NCBI RefSeq assembly: GCF_010548305.1 | Contig: NZ_JAAGLV010000007.1 | Coordinates: 62,001 to 126,000, forward strand | Direction: 5' to 3' | Length of the DNA: 64,000 bases | From: Streptomyces sp. SID13031 | GTDB lineage: Bacteria; Actinomycetota; Actinomycetes; Propionibacteriales; Kribbellaceae | In this document: piece after piece, positions 7,735 to 16,416 of the stretch | How the letters are laid out: every line of letters starts with the position of its first letter | How positions within the stretch are numbered: the first letter of the stretch is position 1 | Notes under the pieces: model-generated | Told to the model about the DNA's origin: nothing | Database searches by the model: none | What the model saw: only the letters and a program-made list of their open reading frames with translations | Position numbers and translations under genes: made by a program

Positions 7735-8550
7735 TCAGGCGAGGTTGAAGAGTTCTTCGAGGACGGTGGCGACACCGTCCTCGTCGTTTGTGGGGCAGAC
7801 GACGTCGGCCATCGCCAGTACGTCGGCGTGCGCGTTGCCCATCCCGTACGACGTGCCGGCCCACGCGAGCATCGGCAGATCGTTCAGCGAGTCCCCGAAC
7901 GCGATCGCCTGATCGGCCGTGATCCCCTGCTCGGCAGCGAATTCGGCGAGCATCGCCGCCTTCGACACCCCGCTCGCCGAGATCTCCACCAGGCTGCTGC
8001 CGCCACTGTGACTGGCGGTCACCCGCGTTCCGACCAGTGGACCGATCCGCGCCAGCAGGTCGTCGGAATGCCAACTGGGATGGCGAACCAGCAACTTCGC
8101 GGCCGGTTCGGACAGCAGTTCGTCAACCTCGGCGAACAAGGTGTCGTCGGGCGTCGGCCACCGATTGAGATACCGCGGTTCCTGTCCGTAACGGTCCGTT
8201 CGCTCGATCGCGAACTCGACCTCCGGTACCTCGGCGCGGATCGCGAGCGCGACCTCCAACGCGATCCGCGGATCGATCAGCGCGGTCCGGATCGCCTTGC
8301 GCTGCACGACGTCGTACAGAATGGCGCCGTTGGCAACGATCGCTACGCCGTGCGCGCCGACCAGGTCGGCGAGATCGTGCATCCAGCGCGGCGGCCGGGC
8401 GGTGACCATGACGAACTGGGCCCCGGCTTCCTGCACCGCAAGGACTGCTGCTCTGGTCCGTGGCGAGATCGAACGATCACTGTGTACTAAGGTTCCGTCA
8501 AGATCGGTCGCGACCAGACGGGGTGGGCGGACTGCTTCGGGGATCGGCAC
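7735..8550 (-). CDS. HAD-superfamily Cof-type phosphatase (class IIB)
   Basis: A 271-residue sugar-phosphate or phosphoester hydrolase of the Cof/YbiV type. Motif I is ATDLDGTLVHSD with the nucleophile Asp, motif II MVTARP, the motif III Lys lies in the GVSKAAM segment, and motif IV is AFGDSLNDLPML. The class IIB cap lies between motifs II and III. The substrate is unknown. The GTG start follows TACGGT by 6 nt with no Shine-Dalgarno, a leaderless arrangement. The stop lies 3 bp from the stop of the convergent proteasome-activator gene. A paralogous Cof-type gene sits at 9806. Confidence 0.85.
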   Translation of the reverse strand: MPIPEAVRPPRLVATDLDGTLVHSDRSISPRTRAAVLAVQEAGAQFVMVTARPPRWMHDLADLVGAHGVAIVANGAILYDVVQRKAIRTALIDPRIALEVALAIRAEVPEVEFAIERTDRYGQEPRYLNRWPTPDDTLFAEVDELLSEPAAKLLVRHPSWHSDDLLARIGPLVGTRVTASHSGGSSLVEISASGVSKAAMLAEFAAEQGITADQAIAFGDSLNDLPMLAWAGTSYGMGNAHADVLAMADVVCPTNDEDGVATVLEELFNLA

Positions 8551-9017
8551 CGGACCACCGTATCTTTTTGCGACTGAGTCGCCTATACCCCTCCGAGGGG
8601 CTCGGGCGCAACCATTTGGACATGGCTAAAGCTGCAATCTGATTGACCGTTGAACAACGTCACCAGACCGTTACGGCAGGAAGCTGCAAAGGCAGCCAGT
8701 TCCCATGCACAGCAGGGTTTCCGCGTGATTTCATGCGGTGGCTAGTGGGGAACCAGAGGCGATTGATTCGCGTCCTAGACCTGTTCCGGATCACGCGGTC
8801 CGGCGCAGCCCACCCCGACAAACACCATCGACATATCGATGTGGAATTGGGTGCAACCAAATCCACATCCGCAGCGTCAACAGTTATGGATCGGTGCGTC
8901 CCGCGCCGGGACGACCAGGGTGGGTCGGCAACAGATCGGTCCATCAGCTAGTGGGCTCAGGTGTTCGAACGTCATTCACCGTTCGTTCATCCGGGTCCTG
9001 GAACTTGGGGAGCCACG
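8551..9017. other. 467-bp intergenic region upstream of whiB-like gene
   Basis: No convincing gene. It holds an inverted repeat CATCGA-CATA-TCGATG at 8826-8841 and a hairpin GTCCCG-CGC-CGGGAC at 8898-8912, and ends with GGGGAG before the whiB-like ATG. A 102-codon open frame (8643-8951) has no recognisable composition or ribosome-binding site. Long regulated leaders are common for whiB-like genes, so a long 5' UTR or multiple promoters are plausible. Confidence 0.5.
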
Positions 9018-9659
9018 ATGATCGTCAACAGCGCCAAGATAGCGGGGCAAGGGAGCAGCGGCTCTCCTGCGGCTGTCGACACACCTTCCATCCTGGAAGG
9101 GGCGATGACCGGCTGCACCGCACGCACGGACATCTTCCAGCACCGCTTGATGGAAGAGCCGCCACCCGCATCCGCGACCCGGCGGACCCGGGAACGCTAC
9201 GACCAGCTGGTCCGTGAGGCCAAGGCCGTCTGCGCGTCCTGCCCGTTGTTCACCGACTGCCTGTTCAGCGCCGTCGCCCAGCACGATGTCAGCGGCTTCG
9301 TCGCCGGCACCACGGCCGCGCAGCGACGCTCGATGCGCAACCTGCTGGACGTCGAGGTCCAGGCAGACGATTTCGACCAGCTGGCAGGCGCCCGGGGCAC
9401 TCGCCGGCCCGTCAGCCACGAAGAGGTCCTGCGACTGCGGACGCAGTACCCCAACGACAGCCTGGAATCCCTGGCCATGCGGCTGGGTTGCTCGCTGTCG
9501 ACCGTCAAGCGTCACCTGCGCCGGGCCCGTCGGGGGCAGAGCCCGGCCACCAAGGCTCCGCGGGCCCGCCCGGAGATGAGCGCCGTCCTGGACGCGTTCG
9601 ACGCCGTGGTGGACCAGCCGTGCGCGACACCTCGCTCCGGCAGTACTCGCGTCGCCTGA
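9018..9659 (+). CDS. WhiB-family Fe-S protein with C-terminal helix-turn-helix
   Basis: 213 residues, roughly twice the length of ordinary WhiB proteins. The four cluster cysteines are C33 (in TGCTARTD), C72, C75 and C81 (in CASCPLFTDC). The usual G(V/I)WGG turn is replaced by SGFVAGTT. The extra C-terminal part, about residues 130-172, reads like a sigma-4/homeodomain-type HTH (SLESLAMRLGCSLSTVKRHLRRAR). WhiB proteins bind a 4Fe-4S cluster and usually act through the principal sigma factor; here an autonomous DNA-binding module may add specificity. Shine-Dalgarno GGGGAG supports ATG 9018. Confidence 0.78.
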   Translation: MIVNSAKIAGQGSSGSPAAVDTPSILEGAMTGCTARTDIFQHRLMEEPPPASATRRTRERYDQLVREAKAVCASCPLFTDCLFSAVAQHDVSGFVAGTTAAQRRSMRNLLDVEVQADDFDQLAGARGTRRPVSHEEVLRLRTQYPNDSLESLAMRLGCSLSTVKRHLRRARRGQSPATKAPRARPEMSAVLDAFDAVVDQPCATPRSGSTRVA

Positions 9660-9706
9660 CCCCGATACTCGGCCCGCCAGCGGACTATCGGTCATTCCGG
9701 CTCGAC

Positions 9707-9748
9707 AAAAGCCCGGGACCCCTGCACCAGCAGGAGTCCCGGGCTTTT
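9707..9748. terminator. bidirectional Rho-independent terminator
   Basis: AAAAGCCCGGGAC at 9707-9719 pairs with GTCCCGGGCTTTT at 9736-9748. A U-tract is available on both strands. It sits between the convergent whiB-like gene and HAD gene and can serve both. Confidence 0.88.
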
Positions 9749-9805
9749 TGGTTGCTTCGAGAAACTATCTCCGGCGGCTATTCGACCCTGGTCTAATAGT
9801 GCGCT

Positions 9806-10597
9806 TCAGAAATATCTGTTGAGCACCGCGGCGGCGCCGTCGTCGGTGACCGACTTGGTCACCTCGTCAGCTCTCGCCTTGACCTCGTCCGGGGCCGAAC
9901 CCATCGCAACTCCCAGCCCGGCGTAGACGAGCATCTCGATGTCGTTGCGCCCGTCGCCCAAGGCGAGCAGATCCGCCGCCTCCAGCCCGTACTGCGCCAG
10001 CGCGACCTTCAGCCCGGTGCTCTTGTCGACGCCCTCGGGCGCGATGTCGAGCCAGGCGGTCCAGCCGACGAAGTAGCTGACCCCGTGCAGGCCGAGGCGT
10101 TCGGCCAGCTGGACGAAGTCGCCCTCGGACTGCTCCGGATCGCGGATGATCAGCCGGGTCACCGGTAGCGGCGCCAGCTCGGCGTCCGTCACCACCCGGA
10201 CCGTCGCGCCGGTGCCCAGATCGCCGTCCGGGAAGGGCTCGGTGACCAGATAGCCGCCGTCGTACTCCTCTACCGCCATCCGGGCGTTCGGCGCGTGTTT
10301 GCGCACCGACGCGATCACCGTCGTCGGGTCGAAGGTCCGCTCGTCGACGACCTCGCCGTCCGGCAGCCGGAGCGTTCGCGCACCGTTGCTGCAGACAACA
10401 AATCCGTCCGGCAGGCCGAGCAGGTCGGCCACCGGCCGGGTGGTCTGCCAGGCGCGCCCGGTGCAGAGGATGACCGGCACCTGGGCAGCAGTCCGGCGGA
10501 CCGCGTCGACCACGGCGGGCGACAGGCGCTCGTCGTGGTCGATCAGCGTGCCGTCGATGTCGAGGGCAACGGCCTTCGGCCGCCAGCCCTCCGTCAT
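9806..10597 (-). CDS. HAD-superfamily Cof-type phosphatase
   Basis: A 263-residue class IIB HAD hydrolase with motif [14 protein letters not shown], motif [11 protein letters not shown], the motif III lysine in [12 protein letters not shown], and motif [15 protein letters not shown]. The start ATG overlaps the serS stop by 4 nt, so it is translationally coupled to seryl-tRNA synthetase. Its role alongside serS is unknown; dephosphorylation of a metabolite is all that can be claimed. It ends at the bidirectional terminator at 9707. Confidence 0.85.
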   Translation of the reverse strand: MTEGWRPKAVALDIDGTLIDHDERLSPAVVDAVRRTAAQVPVILCTGRAWQTTRPVADLLGLPDGFVVCSNGARTLRLPDGEVVDERTFDPTTVIASVRKHAPNARMAVEEYDGGYLVTEPFPDGDLGTGATVRVVTDAELAPLPVTRLIIRDPEQSEGDFVQLAERLGLHGVSYFVGWTAWLDIAPEGVDKSTGLKVALAQYGLEAADLLALGDGRNDIEMLVYAGLGVAMGSAPDEVKARADEVTKSVTDDGAAAVLNRYF

Positions 10598-11868
10598 TTG
10601 CCCACCGGCTCGAGGACCTCACGGCCACCGACGTACGGGCGGAGAGCGGCCGGCACCCGGACCGAGCCGTCGGCCAGCTGGTGCGTCTCCAGGATGGCGA
10701 CCAGCCAGCGCGTGGTGGCCAGCGTGCCGTTCAGGGTGGCGACCGGGCGCGGCTTGCCGTCGGCGTCGCGGTACCGGATGTTCAGCCGGCGGGCCTGGAA
10801 GTCGGTGCAGTTCGACGTCGAGGTGAGCTCGCGGTACGCGCCCTGGGTCGGCACCCAGGCCTCGCAGTCGAACTTCCGGTACGCCGAGGCGCCGAGGTCA
10901 CCGGTCGCCGTGTCGATCACCCGGTAGGCCAGCTCCATCTTGTCCAGCATCTCCTTCTCCCAGCCGAGCAGCCGCTGGTGCTCGGCGGCGGCGTCTTCCA
11001 GGGTGCAGTAGGAGAACATCTCGACCTTGTCGAACTGGTGGACGCGGATGATCCCGCGGGTGTCCTTCCCGTACGACCCAGCCTCGCGCCGGTAGCAGGA
11101 CGACCAGCCGGCGTACCGGACCGGGCCGTTGGAGACATCGATGATCTCGTCCATGTGGTACCCGGCCAGTGGCACCTCCGACGTACCGACCAGGTAGAGC
11201 TCGGGCTCCTCCAGCCGGTACACGTCGTCGTGGGCGTTCAGATAGCCGGTACCGCCCATTACCTCGGGCTTGACCAGGCTCGGCGTGATCATTGGGGTGA
11301 AGCCGTTCTCCACCGCCTGGGCGATGGCCAGCTGGAGCATGCCGAGCTGGAGCAGCGCGCCGACACCCTTGAGGAAGTAGAACCGGGCGCCGGACACCTT
11401 CGCGCCGCGCTCCATGTCGATCGCGCCGAGCAGCTCGCCCAGCTCGAGGTGGTCGCGCGGCTGGAAACCCTCGGCCTCGAAGTCGCGCGGCTTGCCGATC
11501 TCCTCGACGACGGTGAAGTCCTTCTCGCCGCCGACCGGGGCCTCGTCGGAGACCAGGTTGGGCAGCCGGCCGGCCAGCTCGTTGAAGCGCGTCTCGGCGT
11601 CGGTGGCGGCGGCCTCGTTGGCCTTCACCTCGGTGGCGAGCGTCTTGGTGCGCTCGAGCAGCGCGGCGCGCTCGTCACCCTTGGCCTGGGCGACCTGCTT
11701 GCCGAGGCCCTTCTGCTCCGAGCGCAACGCCTCGAACGCCGCGATGGACGATCGACGATCACCGTCGGCCGCCAGGACCTGGTCGACCAGGTCGGTACTC
11801 TCGCCGCGCTTGGTCAGGGACGCACGGACGACATCGGGGTTCTCACGGAGCAATTTGGCATCGATCAC
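10594..11868 (-). CDS. serS: seryl-tRNA synthetase
   Basis: Charges tRNA-Ser (and selenocysteine tRNA where present) with serine in the cytoplasm. It has 424 residues, standard length. The N-terminal antiparallel coiled-coil arm spans about residues 30-105 ([20 protein letters not shown] onward). Class II catalytic motifs follow: motif 2 [24 protein letters not shown] and motif 3 [16 protein letters not shown]. The GTG start lies 6 nt after TACCCT with no Shine-Dalgarno, so even this housekeeping gene appears leaderless. It is divergent from the PAP2-lipid kinase gene. Confidence 0.97.
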   Translation of the reverse strand: MIDAKLLRENPDVVRASLTKRGESTDLVDQVLAADGDRRSSIAAFEALRSEQKGLGKQVAQAKGDERAALLERTKTLATEVKANEAAATDAETRFNELAGRLPNLVSDEAPVGGEKDFTVVEEIGKPRDFEAEGFQPRDHLELGELLGAIDMERGAKVSGARFYFLKGVGALLQLGMLQLAIAQAVENGFTPMITPSLVKPEVMGGTGYLNAHDDVYRLEEPELYLVGTSEVPLAGYHMDEIIDVSNGPVRYAGWSSCYRREAGSYGKDTRGIIRVHQFDKVEMFSYCTLEDAAAEHQRLLGWEKEMLDKMELAYRVIDTATGDLGASAYRKFDCEAWVPTQGAYRELTSTSNCTDFQARRLNIRYRDADGKPRPVATLNGTLATTRWLVAILETHQLADGSVRVPAALRPYVGGREVLEPVGK

Positions 11869-11984
11869 AGAGGCAGGGTATCGGGGCGTGTCACCGGCGG
11901 CGAAGTGTATTCGGGATGATGAGCTGGCACCAGCACGTCACAAGAGTCCCGTAAGCGGTGCTCCAAAGGGGGAAATCAGACGGT

Positions 11985-13577
11985 ATGAACCACCACCCAC
12001 CGACTCCAGTTGGCCGTGCGCTGACGGTTGTGCTGGGTGCGTTGCCGTTCACCGTGGTGACCTTGCTGGTGTTCGGGGACTGGCCGCCGCTGCGTCACTG
12101 GGACGAGTCCGTCGCATCCCGGGTGGCGACGTACGGGGCCGCGCACGGCAACATGGTGGACATCTGGCAGGTGATCGGCGCGGTGGTCCTGCCCTGGACC
12201 TCGCGGGCCGTCATCCTGCTCGTGGCCATCTACCTGTGGCACCGGCGGGCCCGGCTGCTGACCGTCTGGCTGATCGTCTCCGCGGGCGCCGAGCTGGGCC
12301 TGGTCCAGGCGGTGGAGCACATCTTCTCCCGCCCCCGGCCCGCTCCGATGCTGGTCGAGTCCGGCGGCTGGTCGTACGTCTCCGGGCACGCCACCGCCGC
12401 CTTCGTGATGGCTGGGGCGCTCGGGGTGGTGCTGCCGTCAGTCCGCGGCTGGCGACGGCGCTTCCGGCTGCTGGTGACGCTGCCGACGATCGCGGTGGTC
12501 TGGATCGCGTCCGTCGACCGGGTGGTGCTGAACGTGCACTGGGTGTCCGACGTCCTCGGCGGCTGGGCGCTCGGGCTGGCGATCCTCACGGCGACGTCGA
12601 TCGGCTTCGGGCTGCGCCCCGGCCTGCGCCGGCGCCGGCGGCGTACTCCGGCGGACGGGAACGATAGGTCGGTACCAGCGCGGGCCGCCGTCATCGTCAA
12701 CCCGATCAAGGTCGGTGACGGGGTCGCGTTCAGGCGCAAGGTGACCCGGGCGCTGGCCGTACGGGGGTTCGACGACCCGCTCTGGCTGGAGACGCGCGCT
12801 GACGACCCCGGCAATGCGATGGCCAAGCGGGCGATCGAGAACGAGTCCGACCTGATCCTGGTCGCGGGTGGCGACGGTACGGTCCGGGTGGTCTGTGCCG
12901 CGCTGTCCGGCACCGGCATCCCGGTAGGGGTGATCCCGGCCGGTACCGGCAACCTGCTGGCCCGCAACCTGCACATCCCGCTCGACCTGGACGACGCGCT
13001 GGAGCGCATCCTGGACGGCCGGGACCGGCGGATCGACCTGGTCAAGGTCTCCGGCGACGGGCTCGACACGGACCACTTCGCGGTGATGGCCGGGTTGGGG
13101 CTGGACGCCGCGATCATCACCGGGGCGCCGCCGATCCTCAAGGCGCAGATCGGCTGGACGGCGTACCTGGTCTCGGCGGCGAAGAACATCAACCACCCGT
13201 CGGTCCGGGTCCAGATCGCGCTGGACGACGCCGAGCCGGTCGAGCGCCGCGTCCGTACGGTGGTGATCGGCAACGTCGGCATGCTCCAGGCCAACATCCC
13301 GCTACTCCCCGACGCCCGCCCCGACGACGGCCTGATCGACGTCGTGGTGATCGCCCCACGCCGGGTGACCCAGTGGCCGCTGGTCTTCTGGCGCGTGATG
13401 ACCCGCACCAAGCGCACCGAGATGTACCTGGAACGCTTCACCGGCCGCAAGGTGGAGATCACCGCCGCGGTAGACGTCCAGCGCCAACTCGACGGCGACG
13501 GCATCGGCCCCGGCCGAACCCTCACCGCCGAGGTAGAGCCCGGCTCCCTGGTGGTCCGGGTCCCCAAGCGCCGCTAG
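11985..13577 (+). CDS. PAP2 phosphatase-diacylglycerol/lipid kinase fusion
   Basis: A 530-residue fusion. The N-terminal half has about five membrane helices and the PAP2 motifs: SRPRPAP (P1 region), YVSGHATAA (P2, catalytic His) and DRVVLNVHWVSD (P3). After a basic arginine-rich linker comes a DagK/YegS-like lipid kinase domain beginning ARAAVIVNPIKVGDG, with the nucleotide loop VAGGDGTVRVV and GVIPAGTGNLLARN. One protein thus joins opposing lipid phosphatase and lipid kinase activities, suggesting phosphatidate or polyprenyl-lipid turnover. A frame extension to GTG 11958 exists, but AGGGGGA upstream of ATG 11985 favours the latter. Confidence 0.87.
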   Translation: MNHHPPTPVGRALTVVLGALPFTVVTLLVFGDWPPLRHWDESVASRVATYGAAHGNMVDIWQVIGAVVLPWTSRAVILLVAIYLWHRRARLLTVWLIVSAGAELGLVQAVEHIFSRPRPAPMLVESGGWSYVSGHATAAFVMAGALGVVLPSVRGWRRRFRLLVTLPTIAVVWIASVDRVVLNVHWVSDVLGGWALGLAILTATSIGFGLRPGLRRRRRRTPADGNDRSVPARAAVIVNPIKVGDGVAFRRKVTRALAVRGFDDPLWLETRADDPGNAMAKRAIENESDLILVAGGDGTVRVVCAALSGTGIPVGVIPAGTGNLLARNLHIPLDLDDALERILDGRDRRIDLVKVSGDGLDTDHFAVMAGLGLDAAIITGAPPILKAQIGWTAYLVSAAKNINHPSVRVQIALDDAEPVERRVRTVVIGNVGMLQANIPLLPDARPDDGLIDVVVIAPRRVTQWPLVFWRVMTRTKRTEMYLERFTGRKVEITAAVDVQRQLDGDGIGPGRTLTAEVEPGSLVVRVPKRR

Positions 13578-13595
13578 TTCTCCACCTGGCTCGCG

Positions 13596-13686
13596 ACGTC
13601 TGAGGGGTTAACCCCTGAGTCGGTGGGTTGCCCAGCGAGAATCCGAGGGGGCAACCCACCGTCTGGAGGGTTAACCCCTCAGACGT
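13596..13686. repeat. nested inverted-repeat element, copy A
   Basis: 91 bp with two nested perfect inverted repeats. The outer arms are 19 bp (13596-13614 and 13668-13686, ACGTCTGAGGGGTTAACCC and its complement). The inner arms are 12 bp: GGTGGGTTGCCC at 13622-13633 and GGGCAACCCACC at 13649-13660. Each outer arm is itself centred on a GGTTAACC palindrome. A diverged copy lies at 56261-56351. It falls between convergent genes here, where it could terminate transcription, but copy B lies between divergent genes. Confidence 0.85.
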
Positions 13687-13690
13687 TCGC

Positions 13691-14206
13691 TCACTGGGGT
13701 TCTGGGGTTTCTCGGGGTTGGGCGGCCTCTTTGCGGAGGGTTTCGAGGGCTTCTTCCTCTTCGGGCGACAGTTTGGAGTCGCTTTCGAAGGACTTGACTT
13801 CCTTGGCGTAGGAGCGGGCGTCGTTGCGGCTGTTGATCGAGGTGAGGACGACGCCGTCGCCGTTGTCGTCGAGGAGGGCCATCGACCAGGACAGGCGGCC
13901 GCCCATGTCGCCGTACGCGTCGTAGCGGACCACCGCGAGGTGCTGCAGCGTGTCGCGGAGCTCGCTGCGGGCGTCCTCCAGCTCCTTGCTCAGGCGGCGC
14001 AGCTCCGACTTCACCGTGCCCGGTTTGGCCTCTGGCTGAGCGGGCTGCACCTCGGCCTGGGCGTGCGGCGCGGGCGTGGTGGGGAGTTTCGCCGCGGGCT
14101 TGGGCGCGCCGGACTGCGCCCTCAGCGCCTGGATGGCGAACACGAGGGCAAGCACCGCCACGAACAGAGCAGCGATCCCGAAAGCACCGGCTAACGTCGA
14201 AGACAC
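13691..14206 (-). CDS. DUF4446 family membrane-anchored protein
   Basis: A 171-residue protein with one N-terminal membrane helix (residues about 5-28, FGIAALFVAVLALVFAIQAL), an alanine/proline linker, a short predicted coiled coil (SELRRLSKELEDARSELRD) and the conserved domain VVRYDAYGDMGGRLSWSMALLDDNGDGVVLTSINSR, the hallmark of DUF4446. The function is unknown. The frame extends upstream but without conservation; GTG 14206 lies 7 nt after TAGGCT, a leaderless start. Acidic C-terminus. Confidence 0.82.
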   Translation of the reverse strand: MSSTLAGAFGIAALFVAVLALVFAIQALRAQSGAPKPAAKLPTTPAPHAQAEVQPAQPEAKPGTVKSELRRLSKELEDARSELRDTLQHLAVVRYDAYGDMGGRLSWSMALLDDNGDGVVLTSINSRNDARSYAKEVKSFESDSKLSPEEEEALETLRKEAAQPRETPEPQ

Positions 14207-14337
14207 GCACCGCAGCCTAATGGCTGCGTGGTCAGGTGGCTGCGCTGCGTGGCAGTACGAGGCGCCGGCCGGGGCAGCGCGGGGCATCGACGGGGTCCGA
14301 AGCGGGTGATTCCTGCCGGGCCACGTAGATTCGCGGG

Positions 14338-15066
14338 GTGACTCATTTGCCTGACTCAAGCCCTGGTGGCGGCCCACTGCCCGGAGTGCACGACCTCGGC
14401 TACGCACGCCTCGACACGGATCGCCTGGAGCGCACGGGCGACGCCGAGGTGGTCTACGGCGCGGGGAAGACGCCTGAGCAGGTCGTAGAGCTCCTGCGCA
14501 CCCTGCACGAGACCCACCCGGGGCATGCCGTCCTGGCGACCCGCCTGAGCGTCGAGGCGCAGGACGCGGTCGCCTCCGCCCTGCCGCACGCAGTGGTAGA
14601 CCCAGTAGGCCGTACTGCGGTCATCGGCTCAGCACCCGTACTCCGTGGCACCGTGGCCGTCGTGGCAGCCGGTACTTCGGACGCCCCGGTGGCGGCGGAG
14701 GCTGCGACGACGGTCGGTGTGTTCGGTGCGAACGTCGATCTGATCACCGATGTCGGGGTGGCCGGGCTGCACCGGATCATGAGCGTGCGGGAGCGGCTCA
14801 ACGCTGCCGACTGCCTCATCGTGGTCGCCGGGATGGAGGGTGCCCTGCCGAGCGTCGTCGGTGGCCTCGTCGGGGTGCCGCTGGTCGCAGTACCGACGTC
14901 TGTCGGGTACGGCGCTTCCTTCGGCGGCGTGGCCGCGTTGCTGGCGATGCTCAACTCGTGTGCGCCCGGCGTGACCGTGGTGAACATCGACAACGGCTTC
15001 GGGGCCGGGGTGTTCGCCGCTCGGGTGGCGCGCCGTGCCGAGCCGGCGGAGGTGAAGTCGCAGTGA
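14338..15066 (+). CDS. larB: LarB: pyridinium-3,5-biscarboxylic acid mononucleotide synthase
   Basis: LarB carboxylates and hydrolyses nicotinic acid adenine dinucleotide in the first step of nickel-pincer nucleotide (NPN) cofactor synthesis. It has 242 residues with the PurE-like core: AVVAAGTSDAPVAAEAA, MEGALPSVVGGLVGVPLVAVPTSVGYGASFGG and VVNIDNGFGAG. GTG 14338 follows TAGATT by 6 nt, so the message is probably leaderless. The last codons overlap larC by 4 nt. No larA or larE is present in the window. Confidence 0.92.
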   Translation: MTHLPDSSPGGGPLPGVHDLGYARLDTDRLERTGDAEVVYGAGKTPEQVVELLRTLHETHPGHAVLATRLSVEAQDAVASALPHAVVDPVGRTAVIGSAPVLRGTVAVVAAGTSDAPVAAEAATTVGVFGANVDLITDVGVAGLHRIMSVRERLNAADCLIVVAGMEGALPSVVGGLVGVPLVAVPTSVGYGASFGGVAALLAMLNSCAPGVTVVNIDNGFGAGVFAARVARRAEPAEVKSQ

Positions 15067-16370
15067 GGATCGCCTGGATCGACTGCGCAGCCGGCGCCTC
15101 CGGAGACATGCTCCTAGGCGCTTTCCTGTCCGCCGGAGCCGACCTCGAGCTCGTCAACGCGGCAGTCGCCGCGGTGGACGCCTCCTTGTCCGTCACCGTC
15201 GATCAGACAACCCGCCACCAGATCGCCGCCACCAAAGCATCGGTACGAGTCGCTGGTGAGCTCCACGCGGAGAACTTCCCGAACCTGGCGCCGGCTGGTG
15301 ACCCGCCCGGGCAGCAGCACGATGCGGCTGGGCACGGACATGGACATGGGCACGACGATGCTGGGCATGGTCATGCGCACGTGGGTGACGGTGGTGGGCA
15401 TACGCGGACTTGGGGTGAGGTTCGGGGGTTGATCGAGGGCGCTGGGTTGGCTGATGCTGTGCGGGATCGGGCGTTGGACACCTTTGCGCGGTTGGCTCGG
15501 GCTGAGGGGGCCGCTCATGGGGTGGAGCCTGATGAGGTGCACTTTCATGAGGTCGGTGCGCTGGATGCGATTGCTGACATCGTGGGCGTAGCCGCGGCTT
15601 CGGTTGCGCTCGAGCTTGATCGGATCGTGGTCTCCACCATCGCGTTGGGGGGCGGGCGGCAGGTTCGTGGGCAGCACGGTGGGATCCCGGTGCCGGGGCC
15701 CGCAGTACTGGCTTTGCTCTCCGAGGCAGATGCACCGGTGGTCGGCGGCACCGCGCCGTACGAGATGACGACACCGACCGGCGCGGCTCTGCTCGCCTCG
15801 CTGGCCAACGAGTTCGGTCCGCTGCCGCCGATGCGGATCCAGCAGACCGGTATCGGCGCGGGCGGGCGGGACCCGGTCGAGGTGCCGAACATCGTCCGGG
15901 TGATCGTCGGCGACGCCCTCGAGCGCCCCGCCACCGAGCTCGTCTACGAGACCAACGTCGACGACCTCGACCCGCGGATCTGGCCGCAGGTGCTCGCCCG
16001 GCTGATGGAGGCCGGCGCGGCCGATGCCTGGCTCACGCCGATCCTGATGAAGAAGGGCCGGCCCGCGCACACCCTCTCGGTCCTGGTCGGCGGCGCGAAC
16101 GCCGAGGAGGTCCGCTCGGTGATCCTGTCCGAGACGTCGGCGATCGGCCTGCGCGAGTCGTCGGTGCGCAAGCATGCGGCCGACCGCGAGTTCGCCAGCG
16201 TCGAGGTCGAGGGCCAGCGGATCCACGTCAAGATCGCCCGGTACGGCGGTCAGGTGGTCAACGTGCAGCCCGAGTACGACGATGTCGCCGCGGCCGCCTC
16301 GGTCCTGAAGAAGCCGATCAAGTCCGTCCTGGCCAAGGCCATCGCGGCCGGCCACGAACTCTGGAGCTGA
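15063..16370 (+). CDS. larC: LarC: nickel insertion protein for the nickel-pincer cofactor
   Basis: LarC inserts Ni into the pincer nucleotide in a CTP-dependent reaction. It is 435 residues in one uninterrupted frame, unlike the Lactiplantibacillus plantarum gene that needs a ribosomal frameshift. The N-terminus is IDCAAGASGDMLLGAF. A histidine-rich insertion at about residues 82-115 (GHGHGHGHDD, GHGHAH) probably binds or buffers nickel. Conserved parts follow: EVHFHEVGALDAIADIVG, the MTTPTGAALL loop and ETNVDDLDPRIWP. GTG 15063 overlaps larB by GTGA, giving translational coupling. Confidence 0.92.
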   Translation: MRIAWIDCAAGASGDMLLGAFLSAGADLELVNAAVAAVDASLSVTVDQTTRHQIAATKASVRVAGELHAENFPNLAPAGDPPGQQHDAAGHGHGHGHDDAGHGHAHVGDGGGHTRTWGEVRGLIEGAGLADAVRDRALDTFARLARAEGAAHGVEPDEVHFHEVGALDAIADIVGVAAASVALELDRIVVSTIALGGGRQVRGQHGGIPVPGPAVLALLSEADAPVVGGTAPYEMTTPTGAALLASLANEFGPLPPMRIQQTGIGAGGRDPVEVPNIVRVIVGDALERPATELVYETNVDDLDPRIWPQVLARLMEAGAADAWLTPILMKKGRPAHTLSVLVGGANAEEVRSVILSETSAIGLRESSVRKHAADREFASVEVEGQRIHVKIARYGGQVVNVQPEYDDVAAAASVLKKPIKSVLAKAIAAGHELWS

Positions 16371-16416
16371 CCGCCGGCGGCCAGGCCCGCAGACCGTTTC
16401 GCAAGGACACAGGGCG

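Noticed and set aside
8643..8951. A 102-codon frame upstream of the whiB-like gene.
   Set aside because: No Shine-Dalgarno, no recognisable motif and no protein-like composition; treated as part of the regulatory leader.
15063..16370. A possible programmed frameshift in larC, as in Lactiplantibacillus plantarum.
   Set aside because: The frame is continuous over 435 codons, so no frameshift is needed.
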